Positions 11,342-23,654 are shown, numbered from the stretch's first letter. The stretch: 64,000 bases of DNA from Actinomucor elegans (GCA_026027325.1 JAMSLZ010000008.1:558001-622000), one strand, 5' to 3'. The notes: generated by a model from the letters alone, not told the origin. Translations and numbers: made by a program.

Positions 11342-13771
11342 TTAAATACATCCTTATTATACAGCCATTACGCTTCGGATGGCAGACGTTCGTATGCTTG
11401 CTGGATCAATGCTCTATTGTATGCTTTTTGAATTAATGCTTAAGTTGTTGAATAGCAGTTGTTATAGATTTTTTTGTAGCCAATAAATCAACTTTATACC
11501 AAAGCATCTGATACAAGTATATATAGTAACAGTAAAAAATGGCCCATAATATAAGCAGGTTAAACTTGGATCATCTATTTATTATTGAATCGTGCATCCA
11601 CTATAACTAACGGATCGACAATTCCAACTTTCTTGTTATAGCCTAATACACTTTAGACACCATCCTCGGAATGGATTATATAAAACACAGAATTAGATAC
11701 GTTTCTTTTCCTACAGTTGTTAAAAGGAATTCTTTTGTTAATTTGAAACCTCTTTATTCTATTCTATGCTTATATCCTCCTGCGGTTGACTGCACATCAT
11801 CGGGTAAGAGTTTAAGCGAAAAGAAATGCTCACTTTCTTTTTCACATTAACGCTATATCATTGGACTTTCGAACACTATTACACTACGTACACAAACACC
11901 AAACATATTCCAATATATATCAAGTATAGTAACAGAGCTTATAAGAGTTAAATGGCGTGTTGAATATTGTAAAATATATACTGAAGTTCTTTAAATTCAT
12001 AGAGTTTACTTTAATGAAAATTCTGTTTTATTTTTCTGTTTTACAAATATATACTATTTATAATACTTAAAATTATACCTTAAAAACGCTATCTTTGTGG
12101 ATCACAAAAAAAAAACTGAGTCTAAGAGTATATATAAACTTATGATTTTTCCTGAAATTGGTTATTTTTAACACTATCTACATTTTCCGACCGATCACTG
12201 CTTAATGTTCTATATGACAACCTATATATGTTCAAAATAAGTTACTATACATACTGGAACATAATTTGACTAAAGTTCAATGGCATTGATACATGTTTGG
12301 ATATACTTTAAATTACACACATTTTGTTTAAGTGTATAGATCTATTGATCATTCAACCGATCCTGGCCCAATGTCACATCTGATTGCTTTTTTTTTATAC
12401 GCAAAATAAACTGGTACATCTTTTTAAAGCATTTGTTTAACCATAATAAAGTAAGTATATTATACTTGTTTATAGCTAACTATAAAATATATGCAGATCA
12501 AGAAAATGGTTTGTCGGGAACGGAAATGGCCGGTGGATGGAATGTCTTATGTGTATAGTTCTCTAGTACCTTTCAGTACAGATGTAGAGTTGTGGTATCT
12601 AGTGGATTTGAAACAGTATGCTTTGATCTGTCATTTTCCCAACAATAAAAAGCAAGATGTTCATTGCTGAGGAGCCAAATGTCATTTAATGTATAACGAA
12701 TGGCTGCATAGTAGGTTTATACATCCAGTAGTTTAATCATATCGACATGATTTAGCTTAAAGCAACTATTTATTTATATTAAAAGATTTATTCATATATT
12801 GGCTTTCAAGCTAGCCAAAGCCTGGATTCTCAAGTTTACAGGAACATTGCATCTGTTACACATGTTGCTATTCTGCTATCGTAGCTTATTTGGGGGGGGG
12901 AATGAATTATATGATCTGTACCTTTGTATATTATCAATTACACTGTTTCTTAGATGAACACTATCTTTTGCAAGCAGAATCAGAGTAACCAACTCTATAT
13001 TCTGTACCATTCCTTTCCTAGAGTCAAAATGTAGTACTACGACAAAATATTATTTTACTCGGTTCATACGTTTTTACCCGTACTTTAAGGTTTCTTTAAC
13101 AATGAATCAAATGACAGATACTATTGCATAAATTGCAAATATAACGATTCAATTAAACTCAAAGTCTACATAAATTAGCCTTAGTTGTCTGTATAACAGA
13201 TTTAGTTCTGATTGCTTATCTTTATATAGATGTCTATCCTGTCAACTGGCAATCATATAGATATGAAACACCGGGGCTAATATTATGGCTAAAGTAATTT
13301 GCCTTAGAGTAGTACCTCTTTTTTTTTGATACAGAAAAAAAAAAGCACTACAACAATGAGAGATATTATTTTACACATGATATACTTTTCCTCGTTACTT
13401 GATGATCCCCTCATGTGCAGACGAAAGGGGTGTTGACTATAGAAACTATAAGAAAGATATCATCGCGTTACACATAAACATGGTGTGATATTAAACTGTG
13501 ATAATTTCACCAAACTGAGTTGTTGAAGAAAAAAGAAGGTTTTATTAATTAGTTTTTTGTATTATGCTTTGTAGTTAAGATGTAGATAATTATAGTATAA
13601 AAAAGTAATAATTATAGAATAGTAGTGTGGAGAATGCTATAGCAAAATGGATAAATAGAATCATCAAAAACAGTATAGAAAGGATAAGAACATGGTACAA
13701 AAGAGATGTTGGGCGTAATAATTAGAACTGTCTCTCGCATCATTATTCCATCTTCTATTACATTCGAGATT

Positions 13772-14762
13772 TTAAGCAGTAGCCTGAACAGCAGGGACGG
13801 CAGGAGCAGCAGGAGCAGCAACAGGAGTAGACTCTTCAGCGGGTGCTACGACTGGCTCTTCTTCCTTCTTTTCTTCTTCCTTCTTTTCTTCTTCCTTCTT
13901 CTCTTCAGTAGCAGGAGCCTTCTTTTTATGAGAAAAGCCACGGAACATTTGAGTAATACGACGGCCTAAAGGAGACCCAGCACGCTTTTCTTCGGGTTGT
14001 GCAGGAGTCGTGACAGCTGCGGGCTCAGTGGTAGGCTCAACTATTAAATTAATAAAATCAATAAGGTCGTACACTAAGGATAATGCTAAAGAGCAATGTA
14101 CAAGGAAAAAAACTAGGCCCAGTTACACATGTCCACATGTGTTTCCATTCAAGGAACTCAACGTATCGCCTTTTTTCCTGGTATCATCGTCATCAGTTTA
14201 CTAAACTTACCAGCAGCAGCGACTGTCTCAGCAGCAGGCTCTTCAACAGCAGGTGTTTCTTCAGCAGCGGGTGTTTCTTCAGTAGTAGTAGTAGTAGTAG
14301 CTTCTTCTTCTTTACCAGTGGCTTCCTTCTTTTTAAAGAATTTACCAAGAGGACCCTTCTTAATAGTATCAATCACATTATCCTTGTGTTCTTTGTGGGC
14401 AGGAGCTTCCTCTTCAACAGCACCACCGGATGTAGTTTCAGTAGCGGCAGTAGTAGCTTCAGCAGCAGGTGTTTCTTCTGTGGTAGTAGCAGTAGTTTCT
14501 TCAGGCTTTGCTTCTTCAGTTACTATCAAATAAGTTAATACACATATACACAAAACAAGTATTGATTTCTTTTTCTTTACCTTTAGGAGCAGTTTCTTCA
14601 GTGGTAGGAACTGGACTCTAAATATAAAAACGCGTTGAGTAACACTATTATTTTGAAGGGTAGATCAAGTTTTCAAAAAAAGGACTGGGCCAAATCAAAG
14701 TTGTACCAACTAAACTGGTTGCTCATTTGGAACCAAGTCCGCCTTTGCAAACACAAGAAAAG

Positions 14763-14800
<38 letters not shown>

Positions 14801-15314
14801 GATCCAGCGATTCAGGTCTAGGTCAATGATTGATATTTACCTTGCTGCGGAAGATGTTACCCAAGATGGATTTACGCTTTTCGTTCTTGGGTCTATCAGC
14901 AGTAACTTCTCTGGTAGCAGGCTCCTCAGCAGTGACAGCAGCAGGTTCTTCAGTAGCAGTAGTAGTAGTAGCGGTAGCTTCTGTTTCAGCTTCTGTTGTT
15001 TCCTTCTTGGGAGGAACTGCAGGTTTCTTTTCAGAAACCTTATCGACAAAAGTCTTTGCCTTACCAAGGAAAAGAGAAAGACGCTTGGTAGTATTAGACT
15101 TGGAAGGAACAGGAGAGGGAGCAGCAGCAGCAGCAGCAGTAGGGGCCTCTTCAGTAGTAGCAGCAGTAGCAGCTTCCTCGGTGGTAGCTTCTTCAGGCTT
15201 GGGTTCCTCAGTAAGAGTAGTAGGCTCTTCAACTACGGCAGGTGCAACGACAGGTGCTTCAGCAGGAGCAGTAGTGGCGGTGGTAGTAGTAGTAGTAACA
15301 GGCTCAGCAGACAT
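13772..15314 (-). CDS. Ala/Thr/Glu-rich low-complexity protein with repeated basic modules
   Basis: Not recognised. Four exons on the minus strand fit by phase: 15314-14841, 14617-14581 (37 nt), 14522-14211, 14040-13772, 363 residues. Most of the protein is Thr/Ala/Glu/Pro low complexity, punctuated by four short basic, hydrophobic modules: TTKRLSLFLGKAKTF, EKRKSILGNIFRSK, KKGPLGKFFKKKEA and GSPLGRRITQMFRGFSHKKK. The modules share a core of LG, a few residues, F, then basic residues, and each is embedded in acidic Glu-rich sequence. No signal peptide or membrane span is seen. The modules could bind membranes or acidic partners, which is inference. The upstream region has a CACGTG at 15510-15515; a T30 tract lies in intron 1. 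Highly polyA/T-flanked introns. Confidence 0.8.
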
Positions 15315-17739
15315 TTGGTGTGTTGTGTAGAAGTTAGTAAAGAAAAGAGAAAAGAGGGCATAAAAAGTCTTTGTGTCAATTTATCCTGCTGAAATGCACG
15401 CGGAGCACTAAATACGATCGACTTGCTTCTTATTCAAGTGACATGATGTATTGTCCAACATATTAGATCAGGCGAGTTTCTCGTTCAAGTGAGCCTGGTG
15501 ACTGGAATACACGTGATATAGTATTAGTGTAACATATCCATTGTTCGTAAAACGGATTCTGACGTTCGAGAAGCATTGAATCAAGAATCTCGGCGGTGTT
15601 ACGGCTTTATAGATCTAGTACAATCGAGGCTTCTTTTGGCGCGCTTTTTTGACCCTTAAAGGTTTTGTAATTATCTTCCAAGAATTCATTTATGCAGGCT
15701 TGGGCTGTTATTGTTCAGTAGTACTATTCTTTACCAAGAACTATTAGTAGAAAGATCACGTTATGCTAGCATATCTAGACAAGGAGCTTTGTTTTTCTTT
15801 TGATGTACAATTTGTTTCATGTTATGATCTCCTGCGGTTTGTCCAAACAATCAGAATATGCATTTTGATTCTATATCAAATGCAACCATACAAGCTGATC
15901 AAATGTGCATGCAAGAGGATTCATCATAGTATCACTTTCATATACAGAAGTGCACCTTGACCAGAAACATGACATATGCATTGTTTCTTGTAAACTTACC
16001 CACACTACAAAAAGCTTTGGCCATAAAAGAATCCACGGTGTCACTTCTATTCTAGCAAGTTCGATCCATATTCACACGTGGCCATGGCGTGTACACGTCA
16101 AATAAAATGAAATAAAATGCTTATCAGTAAGCTCATGAAGGTAAATGAGGACACATATGAACAAAAGCAACTAACAAAACTAAAGTGATTTAGCAGATTT
16201 GTGCTTTTACAAGATGTTGCAGCTCATTCTGCGCATGGACCACTAATCTGATGCAACATTTGACCGAGATCTGTCGCGATCTCTCGTGTTATAATGCGCG
16301 CGCTATGTGAATTTTCTAAGAAGGGGGAAACTTTTCCGCATAAAGATTGAAATTATCGCCTATAATATGGCAATATGCAATTTGACAATTTGACTGCTTA
16401 GTTGCAGTTATAGAAAATTACAGTCTCTTTCGAATGATACAAGTTTTATGGAAACTTGAATGAAAATCTTTTGAACTAGACAACATAAATACTATATTGT
16501 CAGACCTTCTTATTATCACCCAAAAAGCAACATATTGCTATACAAAATTGTTCATTCAAGGGGTCATAACTTGCACTATGTATCTCCCGGTAATCAAATT
16601 TATATCATGTCTTGTTATTGATGTACATAATATGAGATATCCAAAGTACTTTTTTTTTGTCAAGGGGCGGAGGAAGGGGGAGCCTTTTCATTTTCCGATA
16701 GCCAATACAGTTACTGATGCTGTATTACCATCATCAACTAATGACTAGGCAGGTTGTAAAGCAATGCTAATAGACCATTATATAAGAATATTTGTAGCAG
16801 GTGCTAAACTAGATTCTCTAAATTGCTGTGATCTTTAAATCTGGAGCGCTTGGGGTTCGGCAGTTTTGCAATGGATACTCTAAACCATTTATTGTATAAT
16901 CGTTGTGTCTAAATTTTCAATGGCGATCTTTTTAATAGTAAGCTATCTATCTAATGACAGCAAGGGGAATACAAGGCTCAATTGATTATTGCTAATCAGT
17001 GAAGAAGAAGGAGAGTTACAAATGATCATAATAAAGTAACATCAGTATCATCCCTCAATTCAAGTCAACAAAGACTCCACTTTCCAAACACGAAGTCGCT
17101 TTAGTCTATTTAGCTAGATGAGATTTGCCTAGTTCAGAAAACGGATATCTCAAAAGACTTAGGATACTGGTCGACTTGACACCAAATATAAAACCTATTG
17201 AAATATTCATCCCGAATGTTGTACAGCTGCCTATCCTCAACATGGGTTCAGTTTGGCTGATCTGATCTATTAGTACATGTGGATAGGTCAGCAGTAACTG
17301 GAGATGATTTAGTGGAGGTTCATTTTTTGAATATATTTATCAATTAAAGCATTAAAAAAAAGAGAGTATCTGTTCCGAAGCTATGAATTTCAAACAGCAA
17401 ATCTTAAAAATTAAAGATACCCACTGCGAATGCTCTAATATTGGACGATTATTATAATATTATATCTGTTCACCATATCATTGTTAAACCGAAAGCCGAC
17501 TGTAAATATTATTTTGACAGGTGCGAAGCCTGCCAATCAATTAATCCGATCGAAAATCACAGTCATAACTTGCAGCATGATAAACGTATCGTATTGTTTC
17601 CGCCTTTGAGACTTAGAAACACACGCGATACACTCATTAATAACAACATGTATTATATTCAGTCAATCACACATTTTTTTTTCTATTTACTACAAAGAGA
17701 GTTCATTTTTTTTTAATTTAAACAATGTTTAAAACGTAT
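15315..17739. other. AT-rich spacer with no gene seen
   Basis: About 2.4 kb between two minus-strand genes. Open frames here (for example around 15763-16105 and 16497-16748) lack Kozak-like context, splice structure or recognisable domains. A CACGTG E-box at 15510-15515 lies about 200 nt upstream of the A/T/E-rich gene and another occurs near 16077. A short motif (ACATTTGACCGAGATC) near 16257 recurs in other spacers. Confidence 0.5.
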
Positions 17740-18512
17740 TTAAGCACGAGCAAGACGAGCGTTACGGGCCAATTGACGAGCGTTAAGCTTAACAACCTTC
17801 TTGTCATCAGCACGAGGAACAACCTCATCCTTTTCAGTGAGGACAACCTCGATGTGAGAGGGAGAGGACATGAAAGGGTTGATACGACCGTGAGCACGGT
17901 AAGTACGACGACGGTGCTTGGGAGCTTGGTTAACAACGATGCTGGAGATATAAAGTTCCTCAACATTCAAACCCTTAGCCTAAAACAAAACAATGTAAAT
18001 ACCTTTGTACTAATATATTGCTCAAGTGAATTCTTTTTTCATATATATATGTATATTACCTCGGCGTTGCTTTCAGCGTTCTTCAAGAGATCAGTGACGA
18101 ACTTGACAGACTTGACGGGCCAACGACCTTGAGTGGTACCGAATTCCTTGGCTTGAGAAGCACGACCAACACCACCGTTGAATTTACGGAAGGGGATGAC
18201 TTGCTTGTGTTCGGTAACGTTGTTAAGGTAAGCATAAGCCTTGCTCAACTTCAAACCCTTGACGGCAACAGCGACTTCGTGGGTGTTCTTGAACTATTAG
18301 AGTTAAAAATTTATTTAGTCTTCACTGTAGATGTACAACAAGGCTTTTTTTTAAAAAAAAATACTTACGTGAACACGGAGATAAGAACCTCTGGACTTGG
18401 CAGCTACATATCATGATCAAAGTTGAGTTTTTTATTGTTATGCAATACCAAAGTGTTTGTTCAATGACTTACCCTTAGCGGGGTTGGCTGGAGTAGCAGC
18501 GTATCTGACCAT
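17740..18512 (-). CDS. RPL17: 60S ribosomal protein L17 (uL22)
   Basis: Component of the large ribosomal subunit lining the exit tunnel. Four exons: 18512-18473, 18403-18369, 18293-18060, 17979-17740; 182 residues, the normal length. Family sequence is strongly conserved throughout: [26 protein letters not shown], the [19 protein letters not shown] core (about residues 65-85), [10 protein letters not shown], and [25 protein letters not shown] with [10 protein letters not shown]. Introns are short and follow the early-exon pattern typical of fungal ribosomal protein genes. Codons are the GC-richer, optimal type expected of highly expressed genes, unlike the AT-rich surroundings. Confidence 0.98.
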
Positions 18513-18805
18513 ATTTGATTAATAGAGTCTATAAACAAATCAGTTAGTAATGCTTCTTTTACTCGGGAATTCAGGTCCTTTTCAATGTAATTCAAATATA
18601 GACGATGCTCTTTTTCGTGGTTTCTCTTTATTTGATAATAGATCGAGTTGCTTCAAACAAGGTTGGGGTACAGCCGAGAAAATAATCGCATTGTAATTCA
18701 AAGCATTGTTGATATATTCCAAAATATTGGTTGCCGTAAAAAATATCCATCTATTTGAGAAAGAGCATCATCTATGCAGAACCTTTTTCGACCTGATCCC
18801 CTTCA

Positions 18806-19144
18806 TTGGTGGGACCATCTATTGGATGGATGTGTTATATATCTTACGTTTTAATACGCACAGCAAAGAGAGAGATCCAACTCATTTTGCACTTTTCCTT
18901 CTGTACTATAATTGCTGACCTTCTTTGGCTATTTGGAATTTTGAGTGGATCAAGGTGGCGCACCACTCAAGCTCCAAGCAGGTGGTGCGATCCGGATTTG
19001 CCGGACAATCAAAATGATACTCGTTTCGGAAAAAAATTTCAATGGTATGCCCTTTTGATCCAATTTTTCAAATCTTTGACTGAATGTTTTATTCTGTCAG
19101 CATTTCATTTAAAATATAGTTTACAATATCAGACTATGTATTAG
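18806..19144 (+). CDS. Possible membrane-protein fragment
   Basis: Frame with two hydrophobic spans: HFSFCTIIADLLWLFGIL and YALLIQFFKSLTECFILSAF, joined by a polar Trp/Pro/Asp-rich loop. Arrangement vaguely recalls AGTRAP-type small membrane proteins, in which a conserved Asp in a hydrophobic helix precedes a later hydrophobic helix, but I see no decisive motif. An upstream in-frame stop lies just before, so either the start is near 18827 (MCYISYVL) or a 5' exon is missing. The sequence contains a GCACCAC/GTGGTGC stem-loop flanked by GGATC/GATCC. It could be a gene remnant. Confidence 0.3.
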   Translation: MVGPSIGWMCYISYVLIRTAKREIQLILHFSFCTIIADLLWLFGILSGSRWRTTQAPSRWCDPDLPDNQNDTRFGKKFQWYALLIQFFKSLTECFILSAFHLKYSLQYQTMY

Positions 19145-20301
19145 ATAGGTAGATAGATATACATATTATTTAATTTTTTTTAATATGGGAAAAATGCTTT
19201 AGATGGTTTAATAAAAACCCTAAAAAAGCATCAACAAGTCAATTAGGATTTCATATTTTAATGAAATATTTAGTTTGGATTTCATCACCATGAGATATTC
19301 AACCCAATCCTGTGCGAACTTTATTAAGACAGCTCATTGTGATATATAGTTTTTTATTATTAAAAAAACCGCATTATAATGTCAAAGGTGAATGCTCGAA
19401 ATCAAAAATTTTCATCACAATCATGATCATCATCATTATTATTATTATTATCCCTTCTATTTAATCACCGCCATCCAATGATAAATGTAGGCGTATTCTG
19501 AGTTTTTTTTTTGAAAAATCAAAAAAAGATAGACCTAGAAGTCAAATGTTCATATTTAAGGTTTTTTCACAAACAACATAATATCATTTTAAAAGTCTAA
19601 TTCATGACTAGCATACGTTTTATGTTTTTCAAAGTAACCACAATATTTATTTATAATTTTCCACTTGCAAGGAATTTAATTATTAGGTGAGCGTAAAACC
19701 TAACCTCCCAAAAGTATAACATTTAAAAAATAGCAATGATTCATAGGTACACATATACATCTTTTACAGTATTCGATGCGTGATTTAATCCTGTTTAAAT
19801 TGGTTAAGTACTTAGTATGCATCTAAACAATTGTATTATGTCAGTTCTACGTTAAACAAAAAGATACTTTTCCTAGCGTTCCTAATAATCACATTTTTCT
19901 ATTCGGGTCTACATACCACTAGCCAATGAAGTATCCTTGTGGGACCTATTTTACGGAGCTTAAAGAGTATGGTTACTATCCAATCTCCATCATCCAATAA
20001 AAAGTGGCAGAGAAATCCCACTGCACAATTTATGAATAAAAAAAAAAGATGGCGCTTTTCCGCATATTTGGCTTGGTATTTCGATAAATATACGTATCCA
20101 TCAGTAGTTTCTTTCAACTGTGCACAAGATATAAAGTTTTTATTTTTCTAGAAATTGCTATTTCTGTGCTAGGAAGTACAAGAAAGGTACAGTACCTCGG
20201 CATTGAGTCATGAAATTGTACGTCATAATGGTTGTTTAGTGCGATACAGTCACAGTAAACTTGCATTAATTTGGTTTCTAATTTTTTTTTTTCCTGTCAA
20301 A
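19145..20301. other. AT-rich spacer, nothing recognised
   Basis: About 1.15 kb upstream of RBM48 with A/T tracts and an ATT trinucleotide run near 19432-19452. Short frames around 19899-20151 occur on both strands and show no domain or splice structure. Confidence 0.5.
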
Positions 20302-20769
20302 ATGTCGATGAAGCGATTAGGTTACCGAGATTCTAAAATACCCAAAGCAGTTTATGTATATACCATCGCGCAAGAATCTCGGTACATTATTATAGAGAAT
20401 GTACCGAGTTTAGGTGTGATTGATCAGCTGATTGACAAGTGCAGATCATATGGATCTATTGACCATTATCGCATGTTGGACGATCATGCCTCAAGTACAG
20501 AATATGCCGACGTGGTTTGGATCCAATACCATGATATTACTTCAGCAAGGATGGCCAAACGAAAAATGGATGATAAACCGTTTTTTACCAACTTATTACG
20601 GGTGAACTACGCGCCTGAATATGAAACATTTGATGATATCCGAATCAAGTTTCAAGATAGACTCCAAGCTGTTTCTGAGAAACTCTCAAAAAGAACACGT
20701 AGCACTAGAAAGAGAAAAAATGCCGAGACTAGTGTAATTATTGGGCCTCAATGCAAACCAACTGAAAAG

Positions 20770-20810
<41 letters not shown>

Positions 20811-20859
20811 GCAACAGCAACAGCAGCAGCAACAGGTGCAAAAGCGAAGAAGAATATAA
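20302..20859 (+). CDS. RBM48: RNA-binding protein 48 (RBM48), minor-spliceosome factor
   Basis: Single-exon gene, 185 residues from ATG 20302. The core matches RBM48: AVYVYTIAQESRYIIIENVPSLGV, an RRM-like fold with SYGSIDHYRMLD and DVVWIQYHDITSARMAKRKMDDKPFF, then LLRVNYAPEYETFDDIRIKFQDR, the RBM48 hallmark after the RRM (about residues 15-125). In animals and plants RBM48 works with ARMC7 in the U12-type (minor) spliceosome. The C-terminus carries a basic patch, a long poly-Gln run encoded by mixed CAG/CAA, and a terminal KRRRI. The family is known from organisms that keep U12 introns, so its presence predicts a minor spliceosome here. The upstream ATG near 20203 in frame is less likely because RBM48 begins near the KRLGYRDSK segment. 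Confidence 0.9.
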
Positions 20860-21164
20860 AGGTCAGGGTGCACAAACACTAAGAGCAGTCCAGTTTTTTT
20901 TTTCTAGCTGCTGCTGCAAAGTTCCAGAACAAAAAAATGCCAAAGCCACCACTAGGAATAGCTGATTTTTTTTTTCTGGCCCAGGTCCCTAAAGGTTAGG
21001 CGTAGTAAATATCTTGCCATGTTTCTTCAACTCCCTTTCCATTAAAATTTTTTTTTTCCTTTTCTTTTTTTTTCCAACTCTTTCATCTAATCCATATTGA
21101 AGGCCCTGGCCTAAAGATATTTTATATATACATACATTTAAGCATAAATCATCTTGGAAGCAGT

Positions 21165-21827
21165 ATGGTCAATTCGTCACGTTGGTCCAATATTACAACC
21201 AAATCAGAGGACAAATGGACAGAAGTCGTATCGAAAAAGAAACAGCATTATAGCCATAGTCAAAATGACCCTTTTGCGGGCATGAAGTCTTGCGTTGATT
21301 ATGAACAAGAAATCGAACGCTTAAAGCAACTGGTACCCAAAGTACCTAGTCATACCCATAATAAGAAGCCTAATGTATACACCAATAACAACAACAACAA
21401 CAACAATAATCAGCATTTCAACACTATTCATAATAACCCTACCACCATTACTGCTGCCAGCATTTCTCGCTCCAATTCTCCAGACACAACTCATTCATCC
21501 GACTCTGACTCTTCTTCTTTACTGTCTGATCAAACAGTAACTGAAGAAGAAAAGTTACGTTTCTTGGCATTTGTCCGCAGTTGGACAGGTGACTGGAGAA
21601 AAGGCCCTACAACTTTAGAAGATCTGTCTATGCCCAGTTCACTTTGGGCCGATCAATCACCGTGGAATTATTCTGTTAAACGTAGACCTACCCAACATAT
21701 CCATGATGATTATTCCGCAGCACCTTATTCATATTGGCAAACACCCATCACCTCAACCAATCATAATAGAGGTCATCAATTACCCATTGGCATGGGTAGA
21801 AGAACCAGTTCAACTGCATTATTGTAA
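21165..21827 (+). CDS. Unknown Asn/Ser-rich protein
   Basis: Intronless frame of 220 residues not recognised. The start is well placed after a long pyrimidine-rich leader. N-terminal part is SSRWSNITTKSEDKWTEV with a following basic stretch, then a short helical segment (DYEQEIERLKQLVPKVPS), an Asn run, a Ser/Asp-rich linker, and a better structured C-terminal part around TVTEEEKLRFLAFVRSWTG and SLWADQSPWNYSVKRRPT. The Trp-containing C-terminal segment (about residues 125-175) is the likely conserved piece. No signal peptide or membrane span. Lies tail-to-tail with the SYLF-SH3 gene. Confidence 0.75.
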   Translation: MVNSSRWSNITTKSEDKWTEVVSKKKQHYSHSQNDPFAGMKSCVDYEQEIERLKQLVPKVPSHTHNKKPNVYTNNNNNNNNNQHFNTIHNNPTTITAASISRSNSPDTTHSSDSDSSSLLSDQTVTEEEKLRFLAFVRSWTGDWRKGPTTLEDLSMPSSLWADQSPWNYSVKRRPTQHIHDDYSAAPYSYWQTPITSTNHNRGHQLPIGMGRRTSSTALL

Positions 21828-22082
21828 ACTTATCAACTATTACTATTACTTACTATTACTATTATTCTCCTCCTACTTCTCCTTCTCCTAAATCCTTCTT
21901 TTATTTTTGAACATACAATATTCGCCCTAGTATATCCTTTCTATTCCATTTACACACACACACACAAAAAAAAAAACTTACTTTGTTCTTTACATATAAA
22001 TACTACTACTTTTCTTTTTTAAAGCAAAAAATCTTTCTTATTATACAAACTGTCTTTTTTTTTCAATAAATAAACTCTTTTT

Positions 22083-23654
22083 TTATTCATCTATTTCATC
22101 GGTATAGTTTGCAGGAAAGTAACCGCGTTTTGTACCTATTTCACCTTCCCACCAACTTTGTCTGTCTGGAAGTCGTTTGGTAACAATGATATGATCGCCT
22201 GCTGAAAATGATAAATCAGTGGGTTCATTACTGTGAAAGTCATATTTAGCTACTACGACTGTCATCTCTTGTTCTGTGACAGGTGCACGTTTTTTATCAT
22301 TTGGGAATACGTTTTCATTATAAGAATTGAATGGATTACTACTACTACCGTCTGTATTATGCATATTAACTGCTGTTTGCCCACCGTAATTATACATTGC
22401 ATTGTTTAGCTCAATAGGGTTCTTGCTATCATTGATAGGAGGAGCAGAAGATGAAGAAGAAGGAGCCATTGTTGCATAATGATCATGATTATTAAAAGAC
22501 TTGGGTGGTCCATCATAAGGAGGTGGTGGCTCTTCATACGCTTGTGTTGGCTGATGATAGTGTTGTTGTTGTGGTGGTGGTAATGATTGTTGTGCAATTG
22601 GAGGTGTATATGGCTGTGGTGGAGATACGATACTGCTGGAAGGTGATAAAGTACTACTTTTAGGTGCAAATGGTAACCCAGGTCGAGGACCAGCACCCAT
22701 GGCATTCAATAAATCATAGAGACGAGCTGCATCTTGTGTAGGTGGCACAACACCCGTCAGAATATCTCGAGCAGGAATAGGACGACCGTAATAGGCCTGG
22801 TTGGTATTGGGACGTTCAGAGATCTTGGAGCCTTCTAATGAATAGCCAATAAAAAGGCCTTTGGATGCACTATACGCATAAGTAGCAGCGATGTGGTTCG
22901 CGTTGGATGCAGAGGCTGCAACTTCTGCTGAACGGCCTAATGGACCTGCTGCTAAAGAAGCAGTAACGCCTAACTGTAATTGGCCTCCACCGTCAAAGAA
23001 GGCTTTCACAGCAGCTCTATAATTCATTATAATAATAGAATCTATCACTTCACCACCCAACTGATGACCAACACCCTATAAAAAAGCAGGTTAAGATGTC
23101 AAACTTCTTTTTTTTGCGTTTTTTTCTTTCTGTAATTTTTACCATAGATGACATGCTTACACCAGATGGGGCTGACCAACCTATAATAATAATAAAAAGT
23201 AAATATAGGGAATTTCCTGCATAATAATACTACAAATGAACTTTACTGCCATCAGGAAGCCTATAATCAATAAATGGCTCAGTTTAGCTCAAATTCCCGA
23301 GAAACACCTAAAGTATGTACTTACCTAGCTATGATAATACCGGTACCGCTTTTTGCAGATATCATGAAACCGAATCGAACAAGTCGAATAAAGACGATTC
23401 CATGTGCATTTCTGAAAACGCTTGGTGGAATCAGCATTTTGACATCGCGGCCTTTATTCGGATCTATCCAAATAGGAGAAGGGTGTTGGCATATATGATC
23501 TGCTATTGTAGTAATATATTACCTGTAAATAGTTCTAGGATTTGTACAGCACGTTGAATATCACCTAATAAAGTATGGAATCAGTAAACAATAGTTTGCA
23601 GAATGCTTCTTTACAACGCATACTTTGTAGATCTCGAGCTGTTCTTGGAGGCAT
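22083..23654 (-). CDS. SYLF-SH3 actin-patch protein (YSC84/LSB4, SH3YL1 type)
   Basis: Membrane- and actin-binding endocytic protein. Six phase-consistent exons: 23654-23624, 23564-23523, 23463-23325, 23260-23247, 23180-23143, 23075-22083; 418 residues. The fourth exon is only 14 nt and completes the LPDGSWSAPSG motif. The SYLF/Ysc84 lipid-binding domain covers roughly residues 10-215 (IPPSVFRNAHGIVFI, SGTGIIIAR, GHQLGGEVIDSIII, AFFDGGGQLQLG, YSASKGLFIGYSLEG). A Pro/Gln/Ser-rich linker follows, then a C-terminal SH3 domain from about residue 360 (AKYDFHSNEPTDLSFSAGD, WWEGEIGTKRGYFPANY). Order and length fit yeast LSB3/YSC84. The gene diverges from the coiled-coil gene starting at 23942, leaving a 287-bp shared promoter. 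Confidence 0.93.

Larger units (their letters stand above)
6936..13771. other. AT-rich gene-poor block (6.8 kb)
   Basis: No convincing gene apart from one small ORF listed separately. Open frames are short, AT-biased and lack splice-linked neighbours. Contents seen: a CA/CT microsatellite just after the upstream gene (about 7000-7040), poly-T tracts near 7630 and 7880, a decayed repeat shared with the 35.6-kb region, another shared inverted with the 34.1-kb region, a G-rich patch at 10801-10825 and a run of nine or so G near 12893. I saw no tRNA-like B box and no retroelement catalytic motif here. Confidence 0.6.

Noticed and set aside
12893..12901. Run of G bases
   Set aside because: Too short to interpret; possibly a sequencing artefact.
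14727..15392. Plus-strand Ser- and Val-rich frames opposite the A/T/E-rich gene
   Set aside because: Antisense shadows of GCA/GAA-type repeats; the minus-strand exons splice in phase and end properly.
22406..22705. Second minus-strand frame inside the SYLF-SH3 gene
   Set aside because: Shadow of the Pro/Gln-rich linker in another frame.
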